Shown piece after piece: positions 21,302 to 30,132 of a DNA stretch of 37,274 bases. Position numbers and translations under genes: made by a program. This DNA comes from Myxococcales bacterium (lineage in GTDB: Bacteria; Myxococcota_A; Polyangia; Haliangiales; Haliangiaceae). The notes below the pieces were generated by a model that was not told where the DNA came from, did no database searches, and saw nothing but the letters and a program-made list of their open reading frames with translations. Positions within the stretch are counted from its first letter, which is position 1. Every line of letters starts with the position of its first letter. The DNA is taken from the NCBI GenBank assembly GCA_016794545.1, contig JAEUJX010000611.1, positions 1-37,274 on the forward strand, written 5' to 3'.

Positions 21302-22629
21302 AGTCCAGCAGCGTCGATACCGTCCTGGAGGTCCGCCTCCGCCACGAGCCCGGCACGCTGGCTCGCCTCGCCGCGGCGATCGCGAGCGAGGGTGGCTTGC
21401 TCTGCGAGATCGAGACGCTCCGCATCGGAGACGAGCAGACGCTGCGGGAGATCACCGTCGAGACGCGCAGCTCGGGGGAGGTCGCGCGCATGATCGCCGC
21501 GGTCGAGAAGGTGGAGGGGGTGACCGTGATGTCGACCCGGAACCGGGTGATGGATGCGCACCGCGGCGGCAAGATCCGCGTGGCGTCCCGGCTGCCGCTC
21601 GCCAGCGTGCGAGACCTCAGGACGATCTACACGCCCGGCGTCGCGCAGGTCGTGCGGGCGATCCAGGACGATCCGAGCGTCGCGTACACGACCACGTGGC
21701 GCGGGAGCAACGTCGCGATCGTCACGGACGGCACCCGCGTGCTCGGCCTCGGCAACGTGGGACCACTCGCAGCGCTGCCGGTGATGGAGGGCAAGGCGGT
21801 GCTGTACGACAAGCTCGCCGACGTCTCGGCGATCCCGCTCGTTCTCGACGTCGCGACGCCGGCGGAGTTCGTCGAGACCGTCGCGCGCATCTCGCCGGGC
21901 TTCGCGGCGATTCACCTGGAGGACATCCGGTCGCCCGACTGCTTCGAGATCGAGGAGCGCCTCGCCGAGCGGCTGCGCAAGCCGGTCTTTCACGACGACC
22001 AGCACGGGACGGCGACCGCGGTGCTGGCGGCCATCATCAACGCCGCGAAGGCCACGAAGGTCCCGCTCGCGCGCGCGCGTGTCGGCGTGATCGGGCTCGG
22101 CGCGGCCGGGACCGCGATCGCCCGGCTCGTGAAGCGGTTCGGCGTCGACGAGCTGCTCTGTCACGATCCCGATCCGAGCGCCGCGGCGCGCGCGATCGCG
22201 GTCGGGGCGCAGACGGTCGCCTTCTCGCACCTGATGGCGAACGCGGACATCGTCGTCGCGGTGACCGGGCGCGGCAAGCTGATCGCACCGGAGCTGATCA
22301 AGAAGGGCCAGATCGTCCTCGCGCTCTCCAACCCGGATCCGGAGATCGAGCCGAGGGTGGCTCTCGCTGCGGGAGCCGCGCTCGCCTCCGACGGGCGCGC
22401 GATCAACAACGCGCTCGCGTTCCCGGGGCTGATGCGAGGAGCGATCGAGGCGCGGGCGCGTTCGATCAACCAGGAGATGATGATCGAGACCGCTCGCCTG
22501 ATCGCGAGCCGCACCGAGCCGGGCGAGCTCGTTCCGTCACCGCTCGCCCGCGAGCTGCACGACGCGATCGCCGCCGGAGTCGTGAGGCACGCGCGCAAGA
22601 CGGGCATGGCCGGGACGGCGGCGCCATGA
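21298..22629 (+). CDS. Malic enzyme with N-terminal ACT domain
   Basis: 443 residues from ATG 21298 (ATGA overlap). Residues ~7-80 are an ACT regulatory domain (LEVRLRHEPGTLARLAAAIASEGGLLCEIETL). The catalytic part shows TIYTPGVAQV (active Tyr), MEGKAVLYDKLADV, HLEDIRSPDCFEIEERL and FHDDQHGTATAV (metal-binding acids), GLGAAGTAIARL (NAD(P) site), LALSNPDPEI and AINNALAFPGLM. It decarboxylates malate to pyruvate with reduction of NAD(P)+; coenzyme choice cannot be read safely by eye. ACT domains usually bind an amino acid effector. Presence inside the Ehr operon suggests it supplies reductant or responds to it, but no direct link is visible. Confidence 0.92.
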   Translation: MKSSSVDTVLEVRLRHEPGTLARLAAAIASEGGLLCEIETLRIGDEQTLREITVETRSSGEVARMIAAVEKVEGVTVMSTRNRVMDAHRGGKIRVASRLPLASVRDLRTIYTPGVAQVVRAIQDDPSVAYTTTWRGSNVAIVTDGTRVLGLGNVGPLAALPVMEGKAVLYDKLADVSAIPLVLDVATPAEFVETVARISPGFAAIHLEDIRSPDCFEIEERLAERLRKPVFHDDQHGTATAVLAAIINAAKATKVPLARARVGVIGLGAAGTAIARLVKRFGVDELLCHDPDPSAAARAIAVGAQTVAFSHLMANADIVVAVTGRGKLIAPELIKKGQIVLALSNPDPEIEPRVALAAGAALASDGRAINNALAFPGLMRGAIEARARSINQEMMIETARLIASRTEPGELVPSPLARELHDAIAAGVVRHARKTGMAGTAAP

Positions 22630-23258
22630 GCCCTCCGTCCCGCAACCGCCGCCGCTGCACCTGCCGCAGCGCGAGCCTCGACGAACAGTTCGATCGGCTC
22701 CTGCCGGACGAGCTGAGGCACCTCTCGGCGACGCACTGGACGCCGGTCCGCGCCGCGGTGCGAGCGGCCAGCCTGCTGACCGGGAGCAAGCGGACGCGCA
22801 TCCTCGACATCGGCTCCGGCGTGGGCAAGGTCTGCGCGATCGGCGCGCTGTCGGGGCAGGGCACCTGGGTCGGCGTCGAGCAGCACCCGGCGCTGGTGGA
22901 ACCGGCGGCGGAGCTCGCCCGCGCGCTCGGGGTCGCGGACCGCACGCGGTTCGTGCAGGCCGATGCGTTCTCCCTCGACTGGACCGAGTTCGACGCGCTG
23001 TACCTCTACAACCCGTTCGAGCTGCCGCTGTTTCGCGACGTGCCGCCGGGCGCCTCGCTCGCCGAGCAGACCGCGCAGGTCCAGCGCCGGCTGGCGGCGA
23101 TGCCGAGCTGCGCGCGGGTGGTGACGCTCCACGGCTTCGGCGGGACCATGCCGGCGAGCTACGAGCTGCTCTATCACGAGGTCATCCCGGGCGTCGGGCT
23201 CGATCTCGCGATGTGGATCCAGCGCGGGCACGCCGTCACCTGGAGTGCGGCGTCATGA
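22626..23258 (+). CDS. Class I SAM-dependent methyltransferase, family copy 3
   Basis: 210 residues from ATG 22626 (ATGA overlap with the malic enzyme). It shares all family blocks: HWTPV (37-41), ILDIGSGVGKVC (~59-70), WVGVEQHPALV, FVQADAFSLDWTEFDALYLYNPFELPLF (~109-136) and VVTLHGFG. It looks closer to copy 1 than to copy 2 in motif I spacing and in the DW.EF segment. The N-terminus is basic with two Cys (RRRCTCR). Two paralogues in one operon plus a third under a similar promoter imply different substrates or a hetero-oligomer. Confidence 0.85.
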   Translation: MSPPSRNRRRCTCRSASLDEQFDRLLPDELRHLSATHWTPVRAAVRAASLLTGSKRTRILDIGSGVGKVCAIGALSGQGTWVGVEQHPALVEPAAELARALGVADRTRFVQADAFSLDWTEFDALYLYNPFELPLFRDVPPGASLAEQTAQVQRRLAAMPSCARVVTLHGFGGTMPASYELLYHEVIPGVGLDLAMWIQRGHAVTWSAAS

Positions 23259-23614
23259 AGCCGAACGCGGTGGCGCTCGTCGCACCGCCCGACGCCTCGC
23301 GGGGGCAGATCGCGAGGTACCTGCGCGAGCGCGGCTACGACGTGTTCGAGTGCGACGACCTTGCCATCTCGGGCCAGTTCGAGAGCGTCGTCATGGTCGA
23401 TCTCGAGGCGAGTGATGCGGCGCGCGCCCGCGTGCAGGCCTGGCTCCGGGGAACGACGGCGCCTCGGGTGGTGGTGGTCAGCTCCCGGCCGTCGGCCTGG
23501 AAGGCGCTGTCGATGGCACGCAGCGATGATCTCTACGTGCTCGCCGCCCCCGCGTTCGAGTGGGAGATCGTCGATGCCCTGCGGGCGACCACGCCGACCT
23601 TGCCACACGCATGA
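23255..23614 (+). CDS. Degenerate response-regulator receiver-like protein
   Basis: 119 residues, start ATG 23255 overlapping the previous stop as ATGA. The five beta-strand/helix rhythm of a CheY-like domain is visible: AVALVAPPD, YDVFECDD, SVVMVDLEA (D49 where the phospho-acceptor would be), RVVVVSSRPS (Ser in the Thr/Ser switch place) and LYVLAAPAF. The conserved Lys of strand 5 is replaced (AAP instead of KP) and the strand-1 acidic pair is reduced to D13, so normal phosphorylation is doubtful. It has no output domain. Within this operon it may be a protein-protein adaptor, possibly for the sensor-less activator at 12283 (inference). Confidence 0.6.
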   Translation: MKPNAVALVAPPDASRGQIARYLRERGYDVFECDDLAISGQFESVVMVDLEASDAARARVQAWLRGTTAPRVVVVSSRPSAWKALSMARSDDLYVLAAPAFEWEIVDALRATTPTLPHA

Positions 23615-23982
23615 GACGCGCCGCGGCTCCCCTCGTGCTCCTGTCGCTGCTCGCGGGCTGCGGCGACCCGGAGACGCGCGCGGCGCCCGCGCATGCGACC
23701 GAGCGCGCTGGTTCCGCCGAGCCCGCACGGGACGACAATGGCCGCGCGAGACGGCAGCGTGCGGTCGAGCGCGCGAACGAGGCGGTCGCGACGCTGGAGG
23801 CCGAGCTCGCCTGGCGCGAGCAGGAGGGCCTCGTCATCAAGGTGGCCGTCGGTCGGGGCCGCTGCACCCGGGGCCTCCTCGCGAAGCTCGTCGCGACGAT
23901 CAAGCGGGCCGGCCTCGATCTGCGCGCAGAGGGGTTCGGGAAGATCGAGTGCACGGTGGACCCGCCATCGCTGGACCTGTGA
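23611..23982 (+). CDS. Small lipoprotein ending the Ehr operon
   Basis: 123 residues from ATG 23611 (ATGA overlap). MRRAAAPLVLLSLLAGCGD is a lipoprotein signal with lipobox LAGC (Cys 17). A hydrophilic linker leads to a predicted helix (RARRQRAVERANEAVATLEAELAWREQEG) and a compact C-terminal part with two Cys (GRGRCTRGLL, GKIECTVDPP) that could form a disulfide in the periplasm. No family is recognised. It is the last gene of the overlapping series, and the next gene converges 3 bases away. Confidence 0.75.
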   Translation: MRRAAAPLVLLSLLAGCGDPETRAAPAHATERAGSAEPARDDNGRARRQRAVERANEAVATLEAELAWREQEGLVIKVAVGRGRCTRGLLAKLVATIKRAGLDLRAEGFGKIECTVDPPSLDL

Positions 23983-23985
23983 TCG

Positions 23986-26706
23986 CTACTCGTCGGGCGC
24001 GGGCACGAAGGCCGGGATCGTGACGGCGATGTCGATCGAGGCCTCGCCCTTGGCGACGTTGACCTGCTTGCAGAACACCGGCAGGTTGTCGCCCTCGCGG
24101 ACCAGGTAGTCCTCGACCTCGAAGCCGACCTCGCCGGGGAACGGCGACGCGCAGACGGTGTAGAGGCCGGGCGCGAGCTTCTCGAGCCGGGCGGGGTTGC
24201 CGGCGATCGCCATGGCGAAGCCCGACTGACCGGCGTCGAGCGCGAGCGTCTTCGTCTCGAGCTCCTTCGCGGTCCTCGCCGCCACCGCGCCCCGGACGCT
24301 GTAGACCATCGCGAACACCACCGGCGTGGTCGCCGTCGGCCGCACGACCAGCACGGCGTCGCCGGTCTCCACCGCGAGGTCGAGCCTGGTGGGCTTGCCC
24401 GACCGTACGGTCGTGGTGCGCGCGTGGAACCCGAAGCCCTGCATCGGGTCGGCGCCGAGCATCGCGGACACCGAGTAGGTGTCGGGCGCGAGACGATCGA
24501 AGCGATACGAGCCGTCGGTGCTCGTGACGACGCTGTACATCGTCTCCGGGACGGTCTTGGACTGCGCGTTGACCACGATGCGGCTCGCGGGCTCGCGGCC
24601 CAGCGTCACCTTGCCTTCGAGCGCACCGAACGCGACGAGCGTGACCTGGACGTCGGTCGCGGAGCGATCGGTCGTCGGGAGCGTGATCGGCACGGAGCGC
24701 CCCAGCGTGTCGTGCTCCGCGACGAGGTGCCTCGGACCACGGCCCACGCCGGTGATCACGAACTCGCCGCGCTCGTCGGTCGTCGCCTCCTTGATCCCGC
24801 TCGCGCCGGGCGGGCCCCCCATGCCGGAGGGCGCGCTCGCCTTCGAGCCGGTCCCCCACAACGTCGAGCCGGCGAGCACGGTCGCGCCCGCGACGGGCGT
24901 GCCCCGCGCGTCGACCACCCGACCGGAGATGCTGCGGCCCGCGTGCACGGTGATCGTGCCGAGGTCGGCGGTCTTGCCGGGCGCGACGGTGATCGCGGGC
25001 AGCGATCGCTCGGCGAAGCCGGCGCCGCGGATCGTGATCCGGTACTCGCGCGGCGGCAGGTCGCGCAGCTCGAACGAGCCGTCCTTCGTGGACACGGTGC
25101 GCGCGCTGCCCCAGCCCCCGAGGCTCGCGACGAACAGCATCGCCGGCTTGCCGTCCGCGAACACGACCTTGCCCGTGACCGCGCCGTCGCCGGCCAGCAC
25201 GAGCTTCACGGCGCGGTCGCCGACGGTCGCCTTGACCTCGGGGCGCAGGAGCAGCGTCTCGTAGTCCGGCGTCGCACCCGGTGGGTGCGCGCGCAGCGTG
25301 TAGCGGCCCGGCGAGAGCCCGCGAAACGCGAACGCGCCGGCGCCGTCGGTGAGCGCGACCTGTTCGCCGCGCAGCTGCGCATCGCCCGCGCTGCCGCCGT
25401 CGCTCGCGTCGCGGTACGCCCACACCTGGCCTCCCTCGACCGGCTCGCCACGGCCGTCGACGACGTTGCCCGCGATCTGCCCCTCGAGGTCGAGCACCAG
25501 CTCGACGCGCGCGGTGGCCGACGTCGCGAGGTCGACGCGCGCGGTCGTGCTCGTCCGGTCCTCGCCGAGCGCGACGACGTGCACGCTGGTGCGCGGCAGA
25601 CCGGCGAACCGGAACGTGCCCGCGGCATCCGTCGTGACCTGCCGCGTCCGCTGCATCGGCAAGCCCGCGGTCTCCTCGCGCACGCGCACGCGCGCCGCGG
25701 GCACCGGCACGCGCGCCGCGTCGAGCACGACGCCTTCGAGCACCGCGCCCGGGCGCAGCTGGATCGTGATCCCCTCGCGCGCGGTCGCGCCGTCGAGGAC
25801 GAGCGTGTCGGTGACGCCGGGCGCGTGCTCGTCGTGCCGCGCCTCGAACCGGAAGCTACCGGCGGGGAGCGCCGCGATCCGAAACCGGCCGTCCGCGCCG
25901 GTCTCGATCGCGTCGCTCGGTGCCTGCGTCCAGTCGGAGACGCCCTCGTACCGGACCCGGGCGCCAGCGATCGGCGCGCCCGCGGGATCGACGACGCGTC
26001 CGGAGACCGGGGCGCCGGAGACGAGCTCGAGGCGGACGTGCGCCGTGCTCGAGGTGACCTCGAGGAACGTCGTCGACGGAGCGAAGCCGCTCGCGGAGGC
26101 GACCACCAGGTACCAGCCCGGTGGAACGCCGCGCAGCGCGGCGGTCCCCGTCGGTCCCGTGGTCGCCCCGCGGTCGACGAGGCCGTTCAGCTCGACGCGC
26201 GCGCCGCTCACCGGCGACCGGTCGCGGGCGAGCGCGACGGCCACCTCGACGGTCGCGCCGGCCGCGAGCCGCAGGATCACCGGCTCGGTGCGCGCGTGGA
26301 CCTGGACGCCGATCGGTCCGCCGACCAGGTCGCCCGCGGTCGCGACGAGCTCGTAGCTGCGCGCGGTCAGATCCTCGATCGCGAACGAGCCATCGGCCTC
26401 GCTGGTGACGGTGCGCGACGGACGCGTGTCGATCGCGATCGTCGCTCCGGCGACCGGGTTCGCGTCGGCATCGATCACCTGCCCCTCCAGCCGGATCGTC
26501 CCGGCGACGTCGTCGTCGAGCTCCACCGAGCGGTCGGCCCGCTTCGGCAGCTCCGCGCGCGGCGGGCTCGCCTCGACGGTCGGACCGGGCCGTGCGGGGC
26601 CGCGGGCGGCGGCGCTCGACGGCTGGCGGGCCGAGCGAAGCACGAACACGCCGCCGATCACGGCGGCGATCACGGCGAGTGCGATCCACACGCGTCGATG
26701 GTTCAT
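23986..26706 (-). CDS. Membrane-anchored carboxypeptidase-regulatory-like repeat protein
   Basis: 906 residues. An N-terminal signal anchor (VWIALAVIAAVIGGVFVLR, ~6-24) is followed by a Pro/Ala-rich stretch and about eight beta-sandwich repeats of the carboxypeptidase-regulatory-like type: GQVIDADANPVAGATI, GRVVDPAGAPIAGARV, GVVLDAARVPVPAARV, GNVVDGRGEPVEGGQVW, GRVVDARGTPVAGATVL and others, each ending in a DGSF.I..L..G.Y.L strand pair. Such repeats are extracytoplasmic and form adhesive or structural rods. No peptidase or other enzyme motif is seen. It follows the kinase gene at 26836 on the same strand by 129 bases, in which I see no clear promoter or terminator. Confidence 0.82.
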   Translation of the reverse strand: MNHRRVWIALAVIAAVIGGVFVLRSARQPSSAAARGPARPGPTVEASPPRAELPKRADRSVELDDDVAGTIRLEGQVIDADANPVAGATIAIDTRPSRTVTSEADGSFAIEDLTARSYELVATAGDLVGGPIGVQVHARTEPVILRLAAGATVEVAVALARDRSPVSGARVELNGLVDRGATTGPTGTAALRGVPPGWYLVVASASGFAPSTTFLEVTSSTAHVRLELVSGAPVSGRVVDPAGAPIAGARVRYEGVSDWTQAPSDAIETGADGRFRIAALPAGSFRFEARHDEHAPGVTDTLVLDGATAREGITIQLRPGAVLEGVVLDAARVPVPAARVRVREETAGLPMQRTRQVTTDAAGTFRFAGLPRTSVHVVALGEDRTSTTARVDLATSATARVELVLDLEGQIAGNVVDGRGEPVEGGQVWAYRDASDGGSAGDAQLRGEQVALTDGAGAFAFRGLSPGRYTLRAHPPGATPDYETLLLRPEVKATVGDRAVKLVLAGDGAVTGKVVFADGKPAMLFVASLGGWGSARTVSTKDGSFELRDLPPREYRITIRGAGFAERSLPAITVAPGKTADLGTITVHAGRSISGRVVDARGTPVAGATVLAGSTLWGTGSKASAPSGMGGPPGASGIKEATTDERGEFVITGVGRGPRHLVAEHDTLGRSVPITLPTTDRSATDVQVTLVAFGALEGKVTLGREPASRIVVNAQSKTVPETMYSVVTSTDGSYRFDRLAPDTYSVSAMLGADPMQGFGFHARTTTVRSGKPTRLDLAVETGDAVLVVRPTATTPVVFAMVYSVRGAVAARTAKELETKTLALDAGQSGFAMAIAGNPARLEKLAPGLYTVCASPFPGEVGFEVEDYLVREGDNLPVFCKQVNVAKGEASIDIAVTIPAFVPAPDE

Positions 26707-26835
26707 GGCGGCGTGGGTGTGCAGCGGACATGCCGCGCTCGCCGCGCGGATCTCCCGCTACTTGCGCGACGCTGCGACCCGGCTGCGACGGTCGCGCTGG
26801 GGCAGCCGCCTGTTGCAGGTGTTGCACCCGGCGAC

Positions 26836-29800
26836 TCAGCGCGCCGCGGCCGCGAGCCAGGCGCGCAGCGCGGCCGGATCCCGCGGGAGCTCGTCGGACC
26901 ACACGCGGACCGTGCCGTCGCGGCTCGAGGTCGCGAGCCGGGTTCCGTCGGCGAACCACTGCACCTGCCACACCCACGCCGCGTGACCCGCCAGCTCGCG
27001 CGACTCGCCGGCGCCGACGTCCCACAGCCGGGCCGTCCCGTCGAGACACGCACTCGCGAGCGTTCGGCCATCCGGGGAGAACGCGAGATCGAGCACGGTC
27101 TCGGCGTGCCGCCCGATCACGCGGGGAGCGCCGGTCGCCACATCCCACAGCCGGACCTGCTTGTCGGTCCCCGCGGTCGCGAGGGTCCGGCCGCTCGGAT
27201 CGAACGCGGCCGCGAGCACCCAGCCCTCGTGTGCTGCGAGCACGCGCGGCGGGCCGCCCGCGACCGGCCACAGCCGGACCGAGGCGCGCTCGTCGGTGGC
27301 CGCGAGCCAGCTGCCATCGGGAGAGAACACGAGCGCGCGGATCGGCGCGTGGTGCGTGCCGAGGATCTTCGACGTGCCATCCGCCGTGCTCCACACGCGC
27401 ACGGTGTGATCCGCGCCCGCGGTCGCGAGGACGCCGCCCGGCGAGAACGCGAGCGCGAGCGGGATCCCGGTGTGACCCACGAACGAGCGCACGGCGCCGG
27501 TCCGCACGCTCCACACGGAGATGTCGCGCTGGTCTCCGATCGCGGCGAGCAGCTCTCCGTCGGGCGAGAACCGCAGGCCGCGCTGGCCGCGGCCGGGCAG
27601 GAGCACGCTGCGCCCGGCGCGGGGCTCCCACAGCCGCACGCGGTGATCGTCGTCGAGCGCCGCGATCAGCGCGCCGTTCGGCGAGAACACGGCGTGCTGC
27701 ACCGTGGCCTGGTGTCCGCGCAGATCGCGCGTCTGCCGCGTGGCGAGGTCGGTGATGCGCAGCGTCCATCCCGGTCCGCCCGACGCGAGCGTGGTGCCAT
27801 CGGGCGACAGTCCCGCGCGGCGGGCGAGCTCGCCGGCCTGGAACACGCGCGCGCCCCCGCGGGTGGTCGTCCACGCGAGCAGCTCGCGCTCGACGCCGAA
27901 CGCGATCACGCGGTCGTCGTCGGCGAACCGCGCTTCGCCGCGCGAACCCGCGAGCGCCTGGCCCGACTTCGTGCGCGTGTCGAGCAGGTGCACCGCGCCC
28001 TCGCTGCTCCAGGCGGCGACGAGCGCCCCGTCCGCGCGGACCTGGAGCCCCGTGATCGGCCGGGTGAGCCCGCGGTACGCCCAGCTCTGCTTCGCCGGGT
28101 CGCGGACGAGCATCGCGCCGACCGACGTGCCGATCACGATCGTGCCATCGCGGCCGATCGCGAGCGCGGTGCAGCGGTCGGAGAGCTCGCGGAGCACGGT
28201 CTCCGCACCCGACGCGAGGTCGCGCGTGAGGACCTTGCCGTCACCCGCGATCAGGAGCGTCGACGTCCCGGGCAGGAACGCGGCGCACCGCTGGCCGAGC
28301 TCGAGGACGCGCTTCCCGGTGGCGAGGTCCCAGAGCGCGCGGCCCTCCTGCGGCTCGGTCGCGATCAGCAGCTTCGCGTCTGGAGACAGCTCGCGGGCGA
28401 ACAGCAGCGCCGGCAGCTCGCGCGCCTCGCCCGTCGCGAGGGACCACACGCGGGTGACGCGGTCCAGGCTGCTCGAGATCGCGTGCGTGTCATCGCCGGA
28501 GAGCTCGACACCGAGCACGTACCCGCGATGACCGCGGAGCCGGCGCGGTGGGCTGCCGTCGAGGGACCAGATCGCGACGGTGTTGTCTCGGCTCGCCGTC
28601 GCGATCCGCGTGCCGTCGCGCGAGAACACCACGTCGCTGATCTCCGCGTCGTGCGAGCCGAGCACGCGCTCGGTGCCGCTGGCGAGCTCGCGGAGGCGCA
28701 GCTCGGCATCCCGGGCATACGCCGCCAGCTTGCCGTCGGGCGACAGCTCGAGCTCGTCGACCGACCGCGCCTCCCAGACCACGGTCGGGAGGCCCCGGGC
28801 CACGGCATCCGACGCGACCATGCGCGCGGCGGGCCAGTGGACCGAGCCGAGCGACAGCTCGGAGAGCACGGTGATCGCCTTCAGCGGATCCGACTCGACC
28901 GTCGCGCGGGCCTGCGCGAGCACGAGCGCGTCGGCGCGAGCCGAGGCGACCTGCTCGGCCGCGCGCGCGCGATCGCGCTCGCGCACGATGCCGATGACGC
29001 TGGCGGTGCCGAGCGCCGCGAGCACGACAGCGGCGACGGCGCCGACGAGCACGGCGCCGCGGTGGCGGCGCAGCCAGCGCGTGAACAGCTGGCGCCTCGT
29101 GTACCGGTGCGCCGCGACGAGCTGGCCGGTCTGGAAGCGGGCGAGGTCGGTGGCGAGCTCCTTCGCGCTCGGATACCGCTCGTCGCGATCCCGCGCCATC
29201 GCGCGCGCGACGATGGTCTGGAGGTCGACGGGGATCCGCGGCTCGAGCTCGCCGACCGGGCGCGGGGCCTCCTCGAGGACGCGCGCCATGATGCTCGCCG
29301 CGTCGCCGCCGACGAACGGCGGAGCTCCCGTGAGGACGGTGTAGAGGATGGCGCCGAGCGCGTAGACATCCGTGCGCTCGTCGGCGTCCTCGCCGCGCGC
29401 CTGCTCCGGCGCCATGAACGACGGCGTGCCGAGGATGGAGCCGGCGGCCGTCATCTGCGAGTCCGCGCCGCGCGCGAGCGAGGGCAGCGGGTCCGGTGCG
29501 TCGTCGGCGGCGCGCAGGTCCTTCGCCAGTCCCCAGTCGATGACGACGGTCTCGCCGAACTCCCCGACGAGGACGTTCGCCGGCTTGAGGTCGCGGTGGA
29601 TGATGCCGCGGTCGTGCGCGTACGCGAGCGCGTCGACGATCGCGATCGTGCTGGCCAGGAGGCCGAGCCGCTCGTCGAGCGTCTTCCTGCGCTCGATGGC
29701 CTCCTTGAGCGACTGGCCGCTGACCTTCTTCATCGCGAAGAACGGCTCGCCGCTCGGCCACCGCCCGGCCTCGAGCAGGCTCACGATCGAGGGGTGCTGC

Positions 29801-30132
29801 AGGCGCGCGGTGATCTGGATCTCGCGGTGAAACCTCGCCACGAGTCCCGGGTCCCGCGCGATCAGCTCCTTGATCGCGATCACCCGGCCGAGGCGCTTGT
29901 CGCGGACCTCGGCGATCCGGCCCATCCCGCCTCGCGCGAAGTAGCGGCCGAACACGTAGGTGTCGGGGTCGACGACGGGCAGCTCCGCGAGGTCCTGCGC
30001 CGCCGACTCGAGGTCGCCCGTGCGCTCGCTCGGCGCGGTGCGCTCGGGGATGGCCGTCGGCGTGGAGCCCGGTCGCGCGGGCAGCGTCGCCGTCCGGGCA
30101 GGATCTCCGTCGCTATCGGGCGCGTCCACCAC
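26836..30132 (-). CDS. Ser/Thr protein kinase with transmembrane helix and WD40 repeats
   Basis: 1098 residues. The kinase domain (~60-335) has a Gly-rich loop FARGGMGRIAEV, AIKE (K88), HRDLKPANVL (D181), a DWG (199-201) in place of DFG, GTPSFMAPEQARG, and DVYALGAILY; all catalytic residues are present. A membrane segment (~359-383) places the C-terminal part outside the cytoplasm. That part is a long WD40-type beta-propeller array of a dozen or more blades with motifs such as FSPDGSWLAA, RVWSTADG, VRLWDVATG and HDAEISDVVFSRDG, enough for two propellers. WD40 domains bind proteins, so this looks like a transmembrane sensor kinase. Start is GTG 30132, or GTG 30129, better spaced from GAGG. It overlaps the lipoprotein gene upstream by 20 bases. 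Confidence 0.92.
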   Translation of the reverse strand: MVDAPDSDGDPARTATLPARPGSTPTAIPERTAPSERTGDLESAAQDLAELPVVDPDTYVFGRYFARGGMGRIAEVRDKRLGRVIAIKELIARDPGLVARFHREIQITARLQHPSIVSLLEAGRWPSGEPFFAMKKVSGQSLKEAIERRKTLDERLGLLASTIAIVDALAYAHDRGIIHRDLKPANVLVGEFGETVVIDWGLAKDLRAADDAPDPLPSLARGADSQMTAAGSILGTPSFMAPEQARGEDADERTDVYALGAILYTVLTGAPPFVGGDAASIMARVLEEAPRPVGELEPRIPVDLQTIVARAMARDRDERYPSAKELATDLARFQTGQLVAAHRYTRRQLFTRWLRRHRGAVLVGAVAAVVLAALGTASVIGIVRERDRARAAEQVASARADALVLAQARATVESDPLKAITVLSELSLGSVHWPAARMVASDAVARGLPTVVWEARSVDELELSPDGKLAAYARDAELRLRELASGTERVLGSHDAEISDVVFSRDGTRIATASRDNTVAIWSLDGSPPRRLRGHRGYVLGVELSGDDTHAISSSLDRVTRVWSLATGEARELPALLFARELSPDAKLLIATEPQEGRALWDLATGKRVLELGQRCAAFLPGTSTLLIAGDGKVLTRDLASGAETVLRELSDRCTALAIGRDGTIVIGTSVGAMLVRDPAKQSWAYRGLTRPITGLQVRADGALVAAWSSEGAVHLLDTRTKSGQALAGSRGEARFADDDRVIAFGVERELLAWTTTRGGARVFQAGELARRAGLSPDGTTLASGGPGWTLRITDLATRQTRDLRGHQATVQHAVFSPNGALIAALDDDHRVRLWEPRAGRSVLLPGRGQRGLRFSPDGELLAAIGDQRDISVWSVRTGAVRSFVGHTGIPLALAFSPGGVLATAGADHTVRVWSTADGTSKILGTHHAPIRALVFSPDGSWLAATDERASVRLWPVAGGPPRVLAAHEGWVLAAAFDPSGRTLATAGTDKQVRLWDVATGAPRVIGRHAETVLDLAFSPDGRTLASACLDGTARLWDVGAGESRELAGHAAWVWQVQWFADGTRLATSSRDGTVRVWSDELPRDPAALRAWLAAAAR

